NCBI RefSeq assembly: GCF_016742955.1 | Contig: NZ_JABBYC010000039.1 | Span: forward strand, 1-47,061 | Reading direction: 5' to 3' | Origin: Myceligenerans indicum | GTDB taxonomy: Bacteria; Actinomycetota; Actinomycetes; Actinomycetales; Cellulomonadaceae | DNA length: 47,061 nucleotides | In this document: positions 32,383 to 41,292 of the stretch, piece after piece | Layout of the letters: each line of letters starts with the position of its first letter | Position numbering within the stretch: position 1 is the stretch's first letter | The notes under the pieces: generated by a model | What the model saw: the letters and a program-made list of their open reading frames with translations, nothing else | Databases searched by the model: none | What the model was told of the DNA's origin: nothing | Made by a program: the position numbers and the translations under genes

Positions 32383-32616
32383 GTGGGAGAGACCGCCGAT
32401 GTCGTACACAACCGGATAGCCATGCTCCGGGCGGAGCGGGGGATCTCGCGTCGCGAACTCGCCGAGGCGCTCGGGGTGCACTACCAGACGGTCGGCTACC
32501 TGGAGAGAGGCGAGTACAGCCCGTCGCTGCACCTCGCGCTCCGGATCGCCGAGTACTTCGGCGTGGCGGTCGAGGTCGTGTTCTCCACCCGACCGTTCAA
32601 GCGGCTCGGGGAATGA
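32383..32616 (+). CDS. Small XRE-family regulator
   Basis: A 77-residue protein that is little more than one helix-turn-helix: RGISRRELAEALGVHYQTVGYLERGEYSPSLHLALRIAEYFGVAVEVVF. This compact form is common as the third gene of ABC-2 exporter operons. I chose the GTG at 32383; ATG 32422 would remove the first helix. It probably represses its own operon through the inverted repeat at 30480-30501. Confidence 0.88.
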   Translation: MGETADVVHNRIAMLRAERGISRRELAEALGVHYQTVGYLERGEYSPSLHLALRIAEYFGVAVEVVFSTRPFKRLGE

Positions 32617-32674
32617 GCGGCGTGGTGCCGCGCCGTCGTGCGAGCATCGTGGCCTGAGTTTTCACCGCTGGTGG

Positions 32675-32707
32675 ACAGCCCTCGCCTCACCATGAGGCGG
32701 GGGCTGT
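32675..32707. terminator. Hairpin terminator between the XRE and SnoaL-like genes
   Basis: ACAGCCCTCGCCTCA, a 3-nt loop, then TGAGGCGGGGGCTGT. The 15-bp stem has one G-T pair. It lies between convergent genes and may serve both. No T-run follows. Confidence 0.65.
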
Positions 32708-32709
32708 GT

Positions 32710-32763
32710 CCATCAGGCGTGCGACGGCCATCAGGCGTGCGACGGCCGTGCGGTGCGGGACGG
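32710..32763. repeat. 18-bp tandem repeat in an intergenic region
   Basis: CCATCAGGCGTGCGACGG occurs twice perfectly (32710-32727, 32728-32745), followed by a third, degenerate unit. It lies downstream of both flanking genes and after the terminator hairpin. Confidence 0.75.
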
Positions 32764-32830
32764 CCGTGCGGTGGTGGCGCCGACGTCGCGCCCCAGGGCG
32801 GGAGCGCCCTCGTGGTCTCCTCCTCCTTGC

Positions 32831-33244
32831 TCATGCCGGAGCGGCAGTGGGCAGCGCACCGATCTGGGACATGATCGTGAAGAGGTCGCAGTACTGCGTG
32901 ATCTCGACGATCTCGCCGTCCTCGACCCGGATGAGGTCCCAGGCGGCGAACTTGACGCGGCGGCCGCCGGCGGGGACACCGGCGAAGTCGGCCTGGTGGG
33001 TGCCCGTGTAGGACACCCAGGTGCTGACGAGGTCGCCCTCCTGCACGAGGTGCCGGACATCCGGGGTCAGGTCGGGAAAGGCTGCGAGCAGGCTCGCGAC
33101 GGAGTTCTTCAGTTCCTGGAGGTCTGATCCGGCTCCGGCGTGGCCCTTCAGGCCGGCGGAGCAGACTTCGTCGAGCACCTCGGGGCGCCCGCTGCCGACG
33201 ATCTCGTAGAACCGTCGCACGACGCTCTTCTCGGTGGTTTCCAT
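32831..33244 (-). CDS. SnoaL-like / ester-cyclase-family small protein
   Basis: A 137-residue protein with the NTF2-like SnoaL fold: VVRRFYEIVGSGRPEVLDEV at the start, LLAAFPDLTPDVRHLVQEGDLVSTWVSYTGTHQ in the middle, and WDLIRVEDGEIVEITQYCD near the end. Members bind or turn over small hydrophobic molecules; many are of unknown activity. The ATG has AGGAGG 6 nt upstream. It lies downstream of the LuxR gene on the same strand, a pairing seen often in actinobacteria. Confidence 0.85.
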   Translation of the reverse strand: METTEKSVVRRFYEIVGSGRPEVLDEVCSAGLKGHAGAGSDLQELKNSVASLLAAFPDLTPDVRHLVQEGDLVSTWVSYTGTHQADFAGVPAGGRRVKFAAWDLIRVEDGEIVEITQYCDLFTIMSQIGALPTAAPA

Positions 33245-33370
33245 GAGACGCCTCCTGAGTATCCGGCTGGTGTGTTGATTCGAGAGTGCCTCTCGCCGGG
33301 CGATCGAGCATGGGGCATCTTCCCCATCCGGGTGCCCGTTCCCGCCCGGCCGCTTCGTGTCGCGCGCTGC

Positions 33371-35062
33371 CTAGCGGTGGTCACGCCCTTGCCGGGCCGG
33401 AAGGTTCAGCAGGGCGAACGCCGCCGCTTCGGTGCGGCTGCGCAGACCGAGCTTGGTGAGGATGTTGCTGACGTGGTGACCGGCCGTCTTGGTGGTGATG
33501 AAGAGCCGCTCGGCGATCTCCGCGTTGGACAGGCCCTCGGTTACCAGGCCCAGCACCTCGTGCTCCCTCCTGCTGAGCAGGCCCACGTCGCGGGGTCCGG
33601 TCCGTCCCCTGACGCCGAGCCCGCGCAGGAACGCCGCGGCACGGTCCGCCTCCGCGGTGGCTCCCATCCGGTCGAGGGCCTGAAGGGCGCTGCGGGCCTC
33701 CGTCACGGCGAGCCCGCGATCCCGGGGCGCCAGGGACCGGGCGAGCGCCAGCCGTGCTCGGCACGCCGGCAGCGGTGCGCCCGACTCGGCGAACGCCAGG
33801 GCCGCCGAGCGAAGCAGTGTCGTCGCGTCGGGGCTCTCGGAGGCGAGTGCGACCTTGCCCAGCGCGTCGTCACGATGGGCCCTGTGGAGGGGAGTCCGGG
33901 TTGTGGCGGCCACCTCCGCGACCTGCCGGGCCGACTCCCCGGCGAGCACGGCGTCCCCGGCACCGAGCGCGGCGTCCACGAGCCGGGCACGCAGAGGAAG
34001 CGCGCGGTACGGCGAGCCCGCGAGGGCACCGAGCGCACCGACGAGCCGGTCGACGGCACGCCGGGGCCGGGCGAGCGCACAATCGAGGGCCGCGGCCGGC
34101 CCGGCGCACTCGAGGTCGTCCTCGAAACCTGTGAGCAGCGCTTCCGCCTCCTCCAGACGCCCCTGCAGTACCCGCAGCTCCACGAGGTCGGCGACAGGAT
34201 TCAGGCAGCGCGGGCGCAGGCCGGTCGTCACCATCTGCGTCACGGCCCGTTCGAGCTGCTCCTCCGCGGCGTCAAGCCTGCCCGTGACGAGGTACACCCC
34301 GCCGCAGCACCCGGTGCAGAACGCGGAGATGAGGTCGGTGGCGGCCATGGTCTCGAAGGGCAGCAAGGGACCGAACGCGTAGGACGAGCGGAACCCGACG
34401 AGGAACTCCGCCCAGGGCGCCACCATGCCGGGATCCCCGAGGAGGCTCGCAACCTCCAGGAGCGTGCACAGGGCCTCGCCCAGGTACTGCACGTCATGAC
34501 CCTCCCCGGAGGTCGCGGCAGTCATGGCCTCGTGCAGGTCGGACGATCCCCGTGCCACGTCACCGGTATCCACGGCGCAGGCGCCGCGCCGCATCAGCGC
34601 GACGATCTCGAGGTCACGGTCCCCGTGTTCACGCGCGATGACCACGGCGCGATCGGCCAGGGTGCCGGCGCCGAGCGGGCCGGCCTCCGACTCGGCCAGG
34701 AGGAGCCAGCCGCGCAGACTTCGCCCGTCCGTGACCTCCGTGAGCAGCGACCGTGCTCGGGACAGCCATCCGTCCGCCATCTGCGTACGGCGGTAGAGGC
34801 TCCGGTACTGGCGGGCCAGCCAGATGGCGACGGCCGTTGCCTCGGTGTCGCGGCCTTCGCCGCGCAGGCGGGCGAACGCACGCGCTCGGAGGGCGAGCGC
34901 CGCTGCCGGGTCGTTGAGCCACCACAGCGCCTGGGCCAGACCATCGAGGGCGTCCGCGGTCTCCTCGGTGGACCATGCCTGCTGGAACGCGTCCCGTGCG
35001 GCGGCCCACTCGCCCCTGGCCAGGGCACCTGATCCTGCCGCGAGGTGGTCACGGCCGTTCAT
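33371..35062 (-). CDS. Large LuxR-family regulator with TPR-like helical domain
   Basis: A 563-residue regulator. The C-terminal LuxR helix-turn-helix is clear: LLSRREHEVLGLVTEGLSNAEIAERLFITTKTAGHHVSNILTKLGLRSR. The preceding 480 residues are Ala/Leu-rich helical repeats of TPR type, beginning LARGEWAAARDAFQQAWSTEETADALDGLAQALWWLND. There is no Walker motif, so it is a LuxR regulator without the STAND ATPase. The ATG at 35062 has GAGAG just upstream. A 20-bp tandem repeat lies 9-48 nt before the start and may be its own binding site. Confidence 0.92.
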   Translation of the reverse strand: MNGRDHLAAGSGALARGEWAAARDAFQQAWSTEETADALDGLAQALWWLNDPAAALALRARAFARLRGEGRDTEATAVAIWLARQYRSLYRRTQMADGWLSRARSLLTEVTDGRSLRGWLLLAESEAGPLGAGTLADRAVVIAREHGDRDLEIVALMRRGACAVDTGDVARGSSDLHEAMTAATSGEGHDVQYLGEALCTLLEVASLLGDPGMVAPWAEFLVGFRSSYAFGPLLPFETMAATDLISAFCTGCCGGVYLVTGRLDAAEEQLERAVTQMVTTGLRPRCLNPVADLVELRVLQGRLEEAEALLTGFEDDLECAGPAAALDCALARPRRAVDRLVGALGALAGSPYRALPLRARLVDAALGAGDAVLAGESARQVAEVAATTRTPLHRAHRDDALGKVALASESPDATTLLRSAALAFAESGAPLPACRARLALARSLAPRDRGLAVTEARSALQALDRMGATAEADRAAAFLRGLGVRGRTGPRDVGLLSRREHEVLGLVTEGLSNAEIAERLFITTKTAGHHVSNILTKLGLRSRTEAAAFALLNLPARQGRDHR

Positions 35063-35070
35063 CTCTCGAT

Positions 35071-35110
35071 CATGACACCGACGCGCTCAGCATGACACCG
35101 ACGTGCTCAG
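35071..35110 (-). repeat. Two 20-bp tandem repeats upstream of the LuxR gene
   Basis: CATGACACCGACGCGCTCAG and the same with one change (T for C) lie end to end, 9-48 nt before the start codon. Units are 20 bp, close to two helical turns. The rest of 35063-35215 shows nothing. Confidence 0.85.
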
Positions 35111-35215
35111 GCCGCCCGCCTCCACCGGACGGCATTTCTCACCGGGCCGACCCGCCTGGGGCCGCTCCTGTCCACGGGCCGCCCGCCGACGGGCATGAGG
35201 GCCTTGGGGGATGCG

Positions 35216-35431
35216 TCAGAGCTGATCCTCCGGTTCCACGGGCCCGTTCAGGACGGCGACCGTCCCGTCGTCGTCGATCCGGAGGCGACGGGGATCGCCG
35301 TCGGCGAGGTCGAGCGCGGCCTCCAGGAGCACCGGGTGGACTGAGCCCCACCTGGCTGGTAGCCAGTGGTAGGTGCGCAAGGCGTCGAGAACCGGCCCTG
35401 GGGGTACGCGTTGCACTGTCATGTCGTCCAC
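35216..35431 (-). CDS. Small uncharacterised protein, 71 aa
   Basis: A compact, mixed-charge protein with no membrane segment. It reads VPPGPVLDALRTYHWLPARW, then a helix VLLEAALDLADGDP and a beta pair RRLRIDDDGTVAVLNG. Codon use matches real genes in the window. The GTG at 35431 or ATG at 35422 could start it; neither has a good ribosome site. I do not recognise the family. It is divergent from thiC. Confidence 0.6.
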   Translation of the reverse strand: MDDMTVQRVPPGPVLDALRTYHWLPARWGSVHPVLLEAALDLADGDPRRLRIDDDGTVAVLNGPVEPEDQL

Positions 35432-35505
35432 GGCGTCATATCATCCCAGGTCAGAGGTGGTTTTGCGAACCAGGTGACGTTTCTGGGAGCTGTGCGGCAC
35501 TCCTG

Positions 35506-35534
35506 TTGACGTGCGGACGCGGACCTGCTGTAAC
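35506..35534 (+). promoter_or_regulatory. thiC promoter
   Basis: -35 TTGACG (35506-35511), a 17-bp spacer, then -10 TGTAAC (35529-35534). The expected start point near 35541 is just before the riboswitch. Confidence 0.65.
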
Positions 35535-35548
35535 GTGACCTTCGATCC

Positions 35549-35633
35549 CACGGGTGCCCTCGCAGGGGCTGAGATCGGGCTGGTGCGTGCCCGGACCGTT
35601 GAACCTGACCGGGTAATTCCGGCGTAGGAAGTT
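35549..35633 (+). promoter_or_regulatory. TPP riboswitch (THI element)
   Basis: The conserved pieces appear in order: CACGGGTGCCC, AGGGGCTGAGAT (the CUGAGA pyrimidine-sensor bulge), then ACCTGACCGGGTAATTCCGG and GCGTAGGAAGT. They sit between a promoter and the thiC start, the standard place for feedback control by thiamine pyrophosphate. GGAG follows at once, so control is probably at translation start. Confidence 0.95.
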
Positions 35634-35641
35634 GGAGAGTG

Positions 35642-37465
35642 ATGACCACCATCCCTTCGCGCACGCTCACGTACGACGTCGACCACGAGAGCGGGCTGCA
35701 GATACCCGTCACCGAGATCACCCTCGCGCCGTCGCCCGACGGCACGCCGAACAGGCCGGTTCGGGTCTACCGGACCGACGGGCCAGGATGCGATCCGACT
35801 CACGGCCTCCCGGCCTCCCGGGCCCCGTGGATCTCGGAGCGGGGCGATACCGAGGAGTACCAGGGCCGTGAGGCGCACCCAGCAGACGACGGCCACGCTG
35901 CCGCCCGTCGTGCGGCGCGCTCGTCGGCGGGCGAGAACGGCGGCGGCCGCGACCGTCGTCAGGCATCGGCCGAGGAGTGGAAGGGTGCCGAGCGGCCGCC
36001 GCGCCGCGCGGTCGACGGCCGCACCGTCACCCAGATGCACTACGCCCGCCGCGGGGAGATCACCCCCGAGATGAGGTTCGTCGCCCTCCGGGAGGGCTGC
36101 GACGTCGAACTGGTCCGAGCCGAGGTGGCCGCGGGGCGCGCGATCATCCCGAACAACGTCAACCACCCCGAGTCGGAGCCGATGATCATCGGCCGCGCCT
36201 TCACCGTGAAGGTGAATGCGAACATCGGGAACTCGGCCGTGCACAGCTCCGTGGCGGAGGAGGTGGAGAAGCTCCAGTGGGCGACCAGGTGGGGCGCCGA
36301 CACCCTCATGGACCTGTCCACCGGTGACGACATCCACACCACCCGCGAGTGGATCATCCGCAACTCGCCGATCCCCATCGGGACCGTCCCGATCTACCAG
36401 GCGCTGGAGAAGGTGGGCGGCGACGCGAACGCGCTGACCTGGGAGATCTACCGCGACACCGTGATCGAGCAGTGTGAGCAGGGCGTCGACTACATGACCG
36501 TGCACGCGGGCGTGCTGCTGCGGTACGTCCCCCTCACCGCGGACCGCGTCACGGGGATCGTCTCGCGCGGCGGGTCGATCATGGCGGGCTGGTGCCTCGC
36601 CCACCACCAGGAGAACTTCCTCTACACGCACTTCGACGAGCTGTGCGAGATCTTCGCCGCCTACGACGTCGCGTTCTCGCTCGGCGACGGCCTGCGCCCC
36701 GGCTCGATCGCGGACGCGAACGACGCCGCCCAGTTCGCCGAGCTCGACACGCTCGCGGAGCTCACGAAGCGGGCCTGGGAGTACGACGTGCAGGTCATGG
36801 TCGAGGGCCCCGGGCACGTCCCGCTGCACCTCGTGCGGGAGAACGTGGAGCGGCAGCAGGAGCTGTGCGACGGCGCGCCGTTCTACACGCTCGGTCCGCT
36901 GGTCACCGACATCGCGCCCGGCTACGACCACATCACCTCGGCGATCGGCGCCACCGAGATCGCCCGGTACGGCACCGCGATGCTCTGCTACGTCACGCCC
37001 AAGGAGCACCTCGGCCTGCCCAACAAGGACGACGTCCGCACCGGGGTCGTGACCTACAAGATCGCCGCGCACGCCGCCGACATCGCCAAGGGCCACCCGG
37101 GTGCCCGCGACCGTGACGACGCCCTGAGCAAGGCCCGGTTCGAGTTCCGCTGGCGCGACCAGTTCGCGCTCTCGCTCGACCCGGAACTCGCGCAGGAGTA
37201 CCACGACGAGACGCTTCCGGCCGAGGCCGCCAAGACGGCGCACTTCTGCTCGATGTGCGGGCCGAAGTTCTGCTCCATGAGGATCTCCCAGGACATCCGC
37301 GACGAGTTCGGCGGAGCGGTCGAGCAGCAGGCGATCGTCGGATCGGCGCCGGCAGGACTCACGGAGGAAGAAGCCCGCGCGGGCATGGCGGCCAAGTCGG
37401 AGGAGTTCCTCGCCGCCGGCGGCACGGTCTACCTCCCGGACCCGCAGGTCGGAGCCCCGAGCTAG
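35642..37465 (+). CDS. thiC: Phosphomethylpyrimidine synthase ThiC
   Basis: A radical-SAM enzyme that turns aminoimidazole ribotide into HMP-phosphate for thiamine. It is 607 residues long. The ThiC-associated N-terminal domain begins SRTLTYDVDHESGLQIPVTE. The core has MHYARRGEITPEMRFVALRE, NANIGNSAVHSSVAEEVEKL and SLGDGLRPGSIADA. The C-terminal CSMCGPKFC holds the 4Fe-4S cysteines. A Gly/Arg/Ala-rich insert of about 50 residues separates the N-terminal domain from the core. I chose the ATG at 35642, just after GGAG; a GTG one codon earlier is equal. It is single-gene, under the TPP riboswitch. Confidence 0.97.
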   Translation: MTTIPSRTLTYDVDHESGLQIPVTEITLAPSPDGTPNRPVRVYRTDGPGCDPTHGLPASRAPWISERGDTEEYQGREAHPADDGHAAARRAARSSAGENGGGRDRRQASAEEWKGAERPPRRAVDGRTVTQMHYARRGEITPEMRFVALREGCDVELVRAEVAAGRAIIPNNVNHPESEPMIIGRAFTVKVNANIGNSAVHSSVAEEVEKLQWATRWGADTLMDLSTGDDIHTTREWIIRNSPIPIGTVPIYQALEKVGGDANALTWEIYRDTVIEQCEQGVDYMTVHAGVLLRYVPLTADRVTGIVSRGGSIMAGWCLAHHQENFLYTHFDELCEIFAAYDVAFSLGDGLRPGSIADANDAAQFAELDTLAELTKRAWEYDVQVMVEGPGHVPLHLVRENVERQQELCDGAPFYTLGPLVTDIAPGYDHITSAIGATEIARYGTAMLCYVTPKEHLGLPNKDDVRTGVVTYKIAAHAADIAKGHPGARDRDDALSKARFEFRWRDQFALSLDPELAQEYHDETLPAEAAKTAHFCSMCGPKFCSMRISQDIRDEFGGAVEQQAIVGSAPAGLTEEEARAGMAAKSEEFLAAGGTVYLPDPQVGAPS

Positions 37466-37472
37466 GGCTCCG
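37450..37472 (+). terminator. Hairpin at the thiC stop codon
   Basis: CGGAGCCC-N7-GGGCTCCG is a perfect 8-bp stem spanning the TAG stop. A longer-range imperfect pair (37480-37492 with 37550-37562) follows. Either may end the thiC transcript. Confidence 0.5.
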
Positions 37473-37572
37473 CGCCCGAGATCCGCCCCCTTCGTTCCTC
37501 CGCGCGACGGCCTCGCGGCCGGCAGGCCGGCCGAGCAGGAGGTGCACCCAAGAGGGCGGATCCCGGGCACCG

Positions 37573-37686
37573 GCCACCGTCGCCACCCGTGTCGGGCTCA
37601 CGTCCGCGGTCAATCTCCGCCGCCGCTTCCGCGACCACCTCCGCACGACGCCCGGCGCCTACCGGCGGACCTTCGGCGAGACCTGA
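37573..37686 (+). pseudogene. C-terminal remnant of an AraC-family regulator (GlxA/FtrA-like)
   Basis: Thirty-seven residues ending at a TGA match the last helix-turn-helix and tail of AraC/GlxA-type regulators: ATVATRVGLTSAVNLRRRF, then TTPGAYRRTFG. The rest of the family, about 280 residues, is missing; upstream sequence in this frame is unrelated. It is a decayed fragment left between thiC and the helicase gene. Confidence 0.7.
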
Positions 37687-37688
37687 CG

Positions 37689-40310
37689 CTACGGCGCGTG
37701 CGACAGCACCGCGTCCAGCAGCCGCACGGCCGCCGCCTTGTCCAGGGGCGAGTTGTACGAGCCGCACTTCGGTGACTGCACACACCCCGGGCAGCCGTCC
37801 GAGCACGAGCACCCGGCGATCGCGTCCCGTGTGGCACGCAGCCACGTCGCGCCGAGTTCGTAGCCGCGTTCCGCGAAGCCCGCCCCGCCGGGGAACGCGT
37901 CGTAGACGAAGACCGTGGCCTGCCCCGTGTCGGCGTGCAGTTCCGTCGACACCCCGCCGAGATCCCAGCGGTCGCAGGTCGCCAGCAGCGGCAGCATCCC
38001 GATCGACGCGTGCTCGGCCGCGTGCAGGGCACCCGGCGTCTCGTCGGGCGACACCCCGGCGGCCCGCAGCACGAATTCGGGTACCGACCACCACACCGCC
38101 GTCGTACCGAGGGTCCGCTCGGGCAGGTCGAGCGCCTCCGTGCCGAGAGCCTGCATGTCCGGCAGCCGCCGCCGCTGGAAGCTCACCACCTGGCTCGTCA
38201 CCTCGACCGGTCCGATTCCCCAGGTGACCGGTCCCCACTCGCGGGAGACGACCGGCCGGTCCTCGCCGGAATCCTGGTTCGCGACGGCAGAGGTCGGGAT
38301 CTCCGTGTCCCGTCCCTCGCCGCCGCCAAGGGGTGCGATCTCGTTCGTGCCGTCGTCGGCCCCGACGATCGCGACCTCCATCACTTCGCGCGACCACGTC
38401 CCGTAGTCCACGTCGCGGCGCACGACGACGGCCGTGTGGTCCGTGAGGTCGAACCTGTCGACCACATAGGTCACGCCCTGGTGGACGTAGACGGCGCCGT
38501 CGTGCACCTGGCCGTCCGCCGAGGACGCGTCGACCGTCCCGAGCATGCGTCCCGAGCCTGCCTCCACGACGCGGACCGGCGAGCCACCCGACCCGCGCAG
38601 GTCCGTCAGGCCCGCCGCGGACTGCACGTGCGTCCAGTACCAGCCGGACGACCGGCGCCGCAGAGCACCTCGTGCCACCAGGACCTCCAGCACGTGCCGC
38701 ACGTGGGCCGGGTCGCCGAACCGGGTGAGGTCGGCGGCCCGCAGCGGGATCTCCTGCGCCGCGACGCACAGGTGCGGGGCCAGGACGTGGGGATTCCCGG
38801 GGTCGAAGACCGTGGCCTCGAGCGGCGCGTCGAAGACCGCCTCGGGGTGATGGACCAGGTAGGTGTCGAGCGGGTCCTCGCGGGCCACGAACGCGACGAG
38901 CCCGTCGGCCCCTGCACGCCCGGCCCGGCCCGCCTGCTGCCAGAGCGACGTGCGTGTGCCCGGCCAGCCCGCGACGAGGACGACGTCGAGACCCGAGATG
39001 TCCACCCCGAGTTCGAGCGCGTTGGTCGTGGCCAGCCCGAGGATCTCCCCGGTCCGCACGGCGCGCTCGAGTTCGCGGCGTTCCTCGGGGAGGTATCCGC
39101 CGCGATACGCGGCGATCCGCTCGGTGGGACGAGCGATCGCGCCCGAGACCGCGTGCCGCAGGTGGTCTCGGGCGCGTTGCGCGACGGATTCAGCACCCCG
39201 CCGACTACGCGTGAACGCGAGCGTGCGGGCGCCCGCGGCGGCGAGGTCGGCGAGCAGATCGGCCGCCTCGGCGGTGGCGGAGCGCCGAGGACTCTCCCTG
39301 GCGTGCTCGGCGGGTGGTGGCGACTCATGAGCCGGATCGGCGTCGAGCGCCCAGGGGTCGGCGCCGGCGTCGTCGTCCCCCGAGCCGCCGCCCGACCGCG
39401 CGAAGCCGTATCCCGCGATCTCGGGCGGCTGCCACAGCGCGAACGTGCGCCGTCCGGCGGGTGAGGTGTCGCGGTCGACGACGGCGACTCCCCCGGCGGG
39501 TACGCCGACCAGCCGCCCGGCGCTGACGCCGGGCTCGGCGCTCGTCGCCGACGCCACGACGAACGTGACCCGTCCGGTCTGCCGGTGGGACGCAGGAGCC
39601 ACGGACGACCCAAAGGCCGGACCCGTGGCGTGGTGCTCCGCGAGCCGGATCAGCCGGCGCAGCACGTGCGACACGTGCGCCCCGAACACCCCGCGATAGG
39701 CGTGCCCTTCGTCCACGATCACGTAACGCAGCCCGCGCAGTAGCCGCGACCAGCGGCGATGTCCCGGCAGCAGCGCGAAGTGCAGGAAGTCCGGGTTGGT
39801 CAGCACGACGTCGGCATGGTTCTGGGCCCAGAGTCGCTCCTCGCGCGGGGTGTCGCCGTCGCAGGTGGTGACGCGCACGTCGCTCGTGCCGGCGGCGTCG
39901 AGCACGCGCCGCAGCGCGTGGAGCTGGTCGGCGGCGAGGGCCTTGGTGGGGCTGAGATAGATCGCCGTCGGTCGCACGGCGCCGGCCGCCGTCGGGGTGC
40001 GACCGCCGTCGGCGGACCGGACGGCCGACAGCACCGGCAGCCAGAACGCAAGCGACTTGCCTGAACCGGTCGACGTCGCGAGCGCGACATGGCGTCCGTG
40101 CCACGCGGCGTCGGCGGCCTCGGCCTGATGGACCCACGGCCGGTCGGCACCCAGCACCCGGTATCCCTCGACGACCTGGGGATCCGCCCAGTCCGGCCAG
40201 TCAGCCTGCTCGCCCGTGCGACCGGGAAGGGTCCGCACATGCATGAGGCGATCGGCCCGCGACCCGTTCGCGGTGAGCACGTCAAGCAGCGGATGTTCGG
40301 CGAACGGCAC
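37689..40310 (-). CDS. DEAD/DEAH-box helicase with C-terminal DUF1998 zinc region
   Basis: An 873-residue superfamily 2 helicase of the YprA/Hrq1 type. Motif I is ATSTGSGKSLAFWLP, motif Ia is PTKALAADQLHALR, motif II is VDEGHAYRG, and motif VI is WQQAGRAGRAG. The C-terminal cysteine cluster GCSCSDGCPGCVQSPKCG marks the DUF1998/MZB zinc domain. In many actinobacteria this helicase lies near the Tad genes; here about 7 kb separates them. I chose the GTG at 40310 (start PFAEHPLLDVLT); no strong ribosome site is visible. Confidence 0.93.
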   Translation of the reverse strand: MPFAEHPLLDVLTANGSRADRLMHVRTLPGRTGEQADWPDWADPQVVEGYRVLGADRPWVHQAEAADAAWHGRHVALATSTGSGKSLAFWLPVLSAVRSADGGRTPTAAGAVRPTAIYLSPTKALAADQLHALRRVLDAAGTSDVRVTTCDGDTPREERLWAQNHADVVLTNPDFLHFALLPGHRRWSRLLRGLRYVIVDEGHAYRGVFGAHVSHVLRRLIRLAEHHATGPAFGSSVAPASHRQTGRVTFVVASATSAEPGVSAGRLVGVPAGGVAVVDRDTSPAGRRTFALWQPPEIAGYGFARSGGGSGDDDAGADPWALDADPAHESPPPAEHARESPRRSATAEAADLLADLAAAGARTLAFTRSRRGAESVAQRARDHLRHAVSGAIARPTERIAAYRGGYLPEERRELERAVRTGEILGLATTNALELGVDISGLDVVLVAGWPGTRTSLWQQAGRAGRAGADGLVAFVAREDPLDTYLVHHPEAVFDAPLEATVFDPGNPHVLAPHLCVAAQEIPLRAADLTRFGDPAHVRHVLEVLVARGALRRRSSGWYWTHVQSAAGLTDLRGSGGSPVRVVEAGSGRMLGTVDASSADGQVHDGAVYVHQGVTYVVDRFDLTDHTAVVVRRDVDYGTWSREVMEVAIVGADDGTNEIAPLGGGEGRDTEIPTSAVANQDSGEDRPVVSREWGPVTWGIGPVEVTSQVVSFQRRRLPDMQALGTEALDLPERTLGTTAVWWSVPEFVLRAAGVSPDETPGALHAAEHASIGMLPLLATCDRWDLGGVSTELHADTGQATVFVYDAFPGGAGFAERGYELGATWLRATRDAIAGCSCSDGCPGCVQSPKCGSYNSPLDKAAAVRLLDAVLSHAP

Positions 40311-40354
40311 GGACCAAGTCTGACAAACGCGCGTGCGAGGTGACGACCCCCGGC

Positions 40355-40600
40355 TCAGGCCTCCTCGGGCCAGCGGTTCGCCAGGGCCAGAGCCTTGCGG
40401 GCCGCGTCCGTGGTGTTCCCGGCCGCGGCGGCCAGGCCCGCGGCATAGCCGACGGCATAGGTGGTCACCGGGGCGGCCGGGCGTGCGACCGCGTGGGCGG
40501 CGTCGCGTGCCAGGTCCAGGACCACGTTCATGTCGACCGTGCCGGGATCGAGCCCGAGCTCGGTCTCCAGGGCGGAGATCCAGGTCTGCAGATCCGTCAT
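40355..40600 (-). CDS. DUF6457 small protein linked to molybdenum-cofactor genes
   Basis: An 81-residue helical protein: TDLQTWISALETELGLDPGTVDMNVVLDLARDAAHAVARPAAPVTTYAVGYAAGLA (start and middle). It is a small actinobacterial family almost always next to mobA; the function is unknown. The ATG has AAGGAG 5 nt upstream. It starts 2 nt after mobA, as the last gene of the moeA-mobA unit. Confidence 0.85.
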   Translation of the reverse strand: MTDLQTWISALETELGLDPGTVDMNVVLDLARDAAHAVARPAAPVTTYAVGYAAGLAAAAGNTTDAARKALALANRWPEEA

Positions 40601-40602
40601 CG

Positions 40603-41292
40603 TCACTCCTTCGGTGGGGGACCGGGGCGGACGCCGAGTCGTTCGGCGTCGTCCCACGTGTCGACGTCTGCGGACAGACTGCCAGGGTCCTGGACCTCGA
40701 GCAGGCGCAAGCCGTCCAGCAGGCGCCGGACGGAGGCACCGCGCCCCGCCGGGGGCTCGGCCCGGCCGGCGTGGAGCGCGCTGAGCCGCTCCCCGAGCGC
40801 GTCGGTGCGATAGAGGCCGACGAGCCACTGCGCCCGCCCGCCGGCGACGAGGTGGGCCCCGTCCGCCTCGGGCTCACGTTCGACGGCGGCGCGCAGCCGC
40901 GGCACGGCTCCCGCGGCCCGCGGGACGTCGACGGCGAGTACCAGTACCCAGGGCGGCGGCGGATCGGCCGGAGCGCGCCGGGCGGGTGGGGCGAGTGCCG
41001 CCAGCCCGGCCGCGATGGCGGCCACAGGGCCGCCGAACGGTGGGTCTTCCCGGGTCAGAACGGACCGGGACGCCGCAGGGTGAGCGGCGATCGCCTCCGC
41101 CAGGTCGGCCGGGCCGACGACGGCGATCCGGCGCGCCCCCGCCGCCGCGTCCAGAGCGAGGTGGAGGAGCGGGACGCCGCCGCCGGACAGGAGCCCGGGC
41201 TTGGCGGTGCCGTCGAGACGAGACGCGCGGCCGCCGGCCAGCACGACGGTGTCGTAGCACGCCACGTCCTGGACGCTCTCGATGTCCTTCAC
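40603..41292 (-). CDS. mobA: Molybdenum cofactor guanylyltransferase MobA-like
   Basis: A 229-residue nucleotidyltransferase, expected to add GMP to molybdopterin. The N-terminal signature is VVLAGGRASRLDGTAKPGLL, with the nucleotide-binding Gly/Arg and Lys. LVLAVDVPR carries the metal-binding aspartate. The GTG start overlaps the moeA stop by 4 nt. The bis-MGD it makes is the cofactor of the nitrate reductase encoded nearby. Confidence 0.87.
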   Translation of the reverse strand: MKDIESVQDVACYDTVVLAGGRASRLDGTAKPGLLSGGGVPLLHLALDAAAGARRIAVVGPADLAEAIAAHPAASRSVLTREDPPFGGPVAAIAAGLAALAPPARRAPADPPPPWVLVLAVDVPRAAGAVPRLRAAVEREPEADGAHLVAGGRAQWLVGLYRTDALGERLSALHAGRAEPPAGRGASVRRLLDGLRLLEVQDPGSLSADVDTWDDAERLGVRPGPPPKE

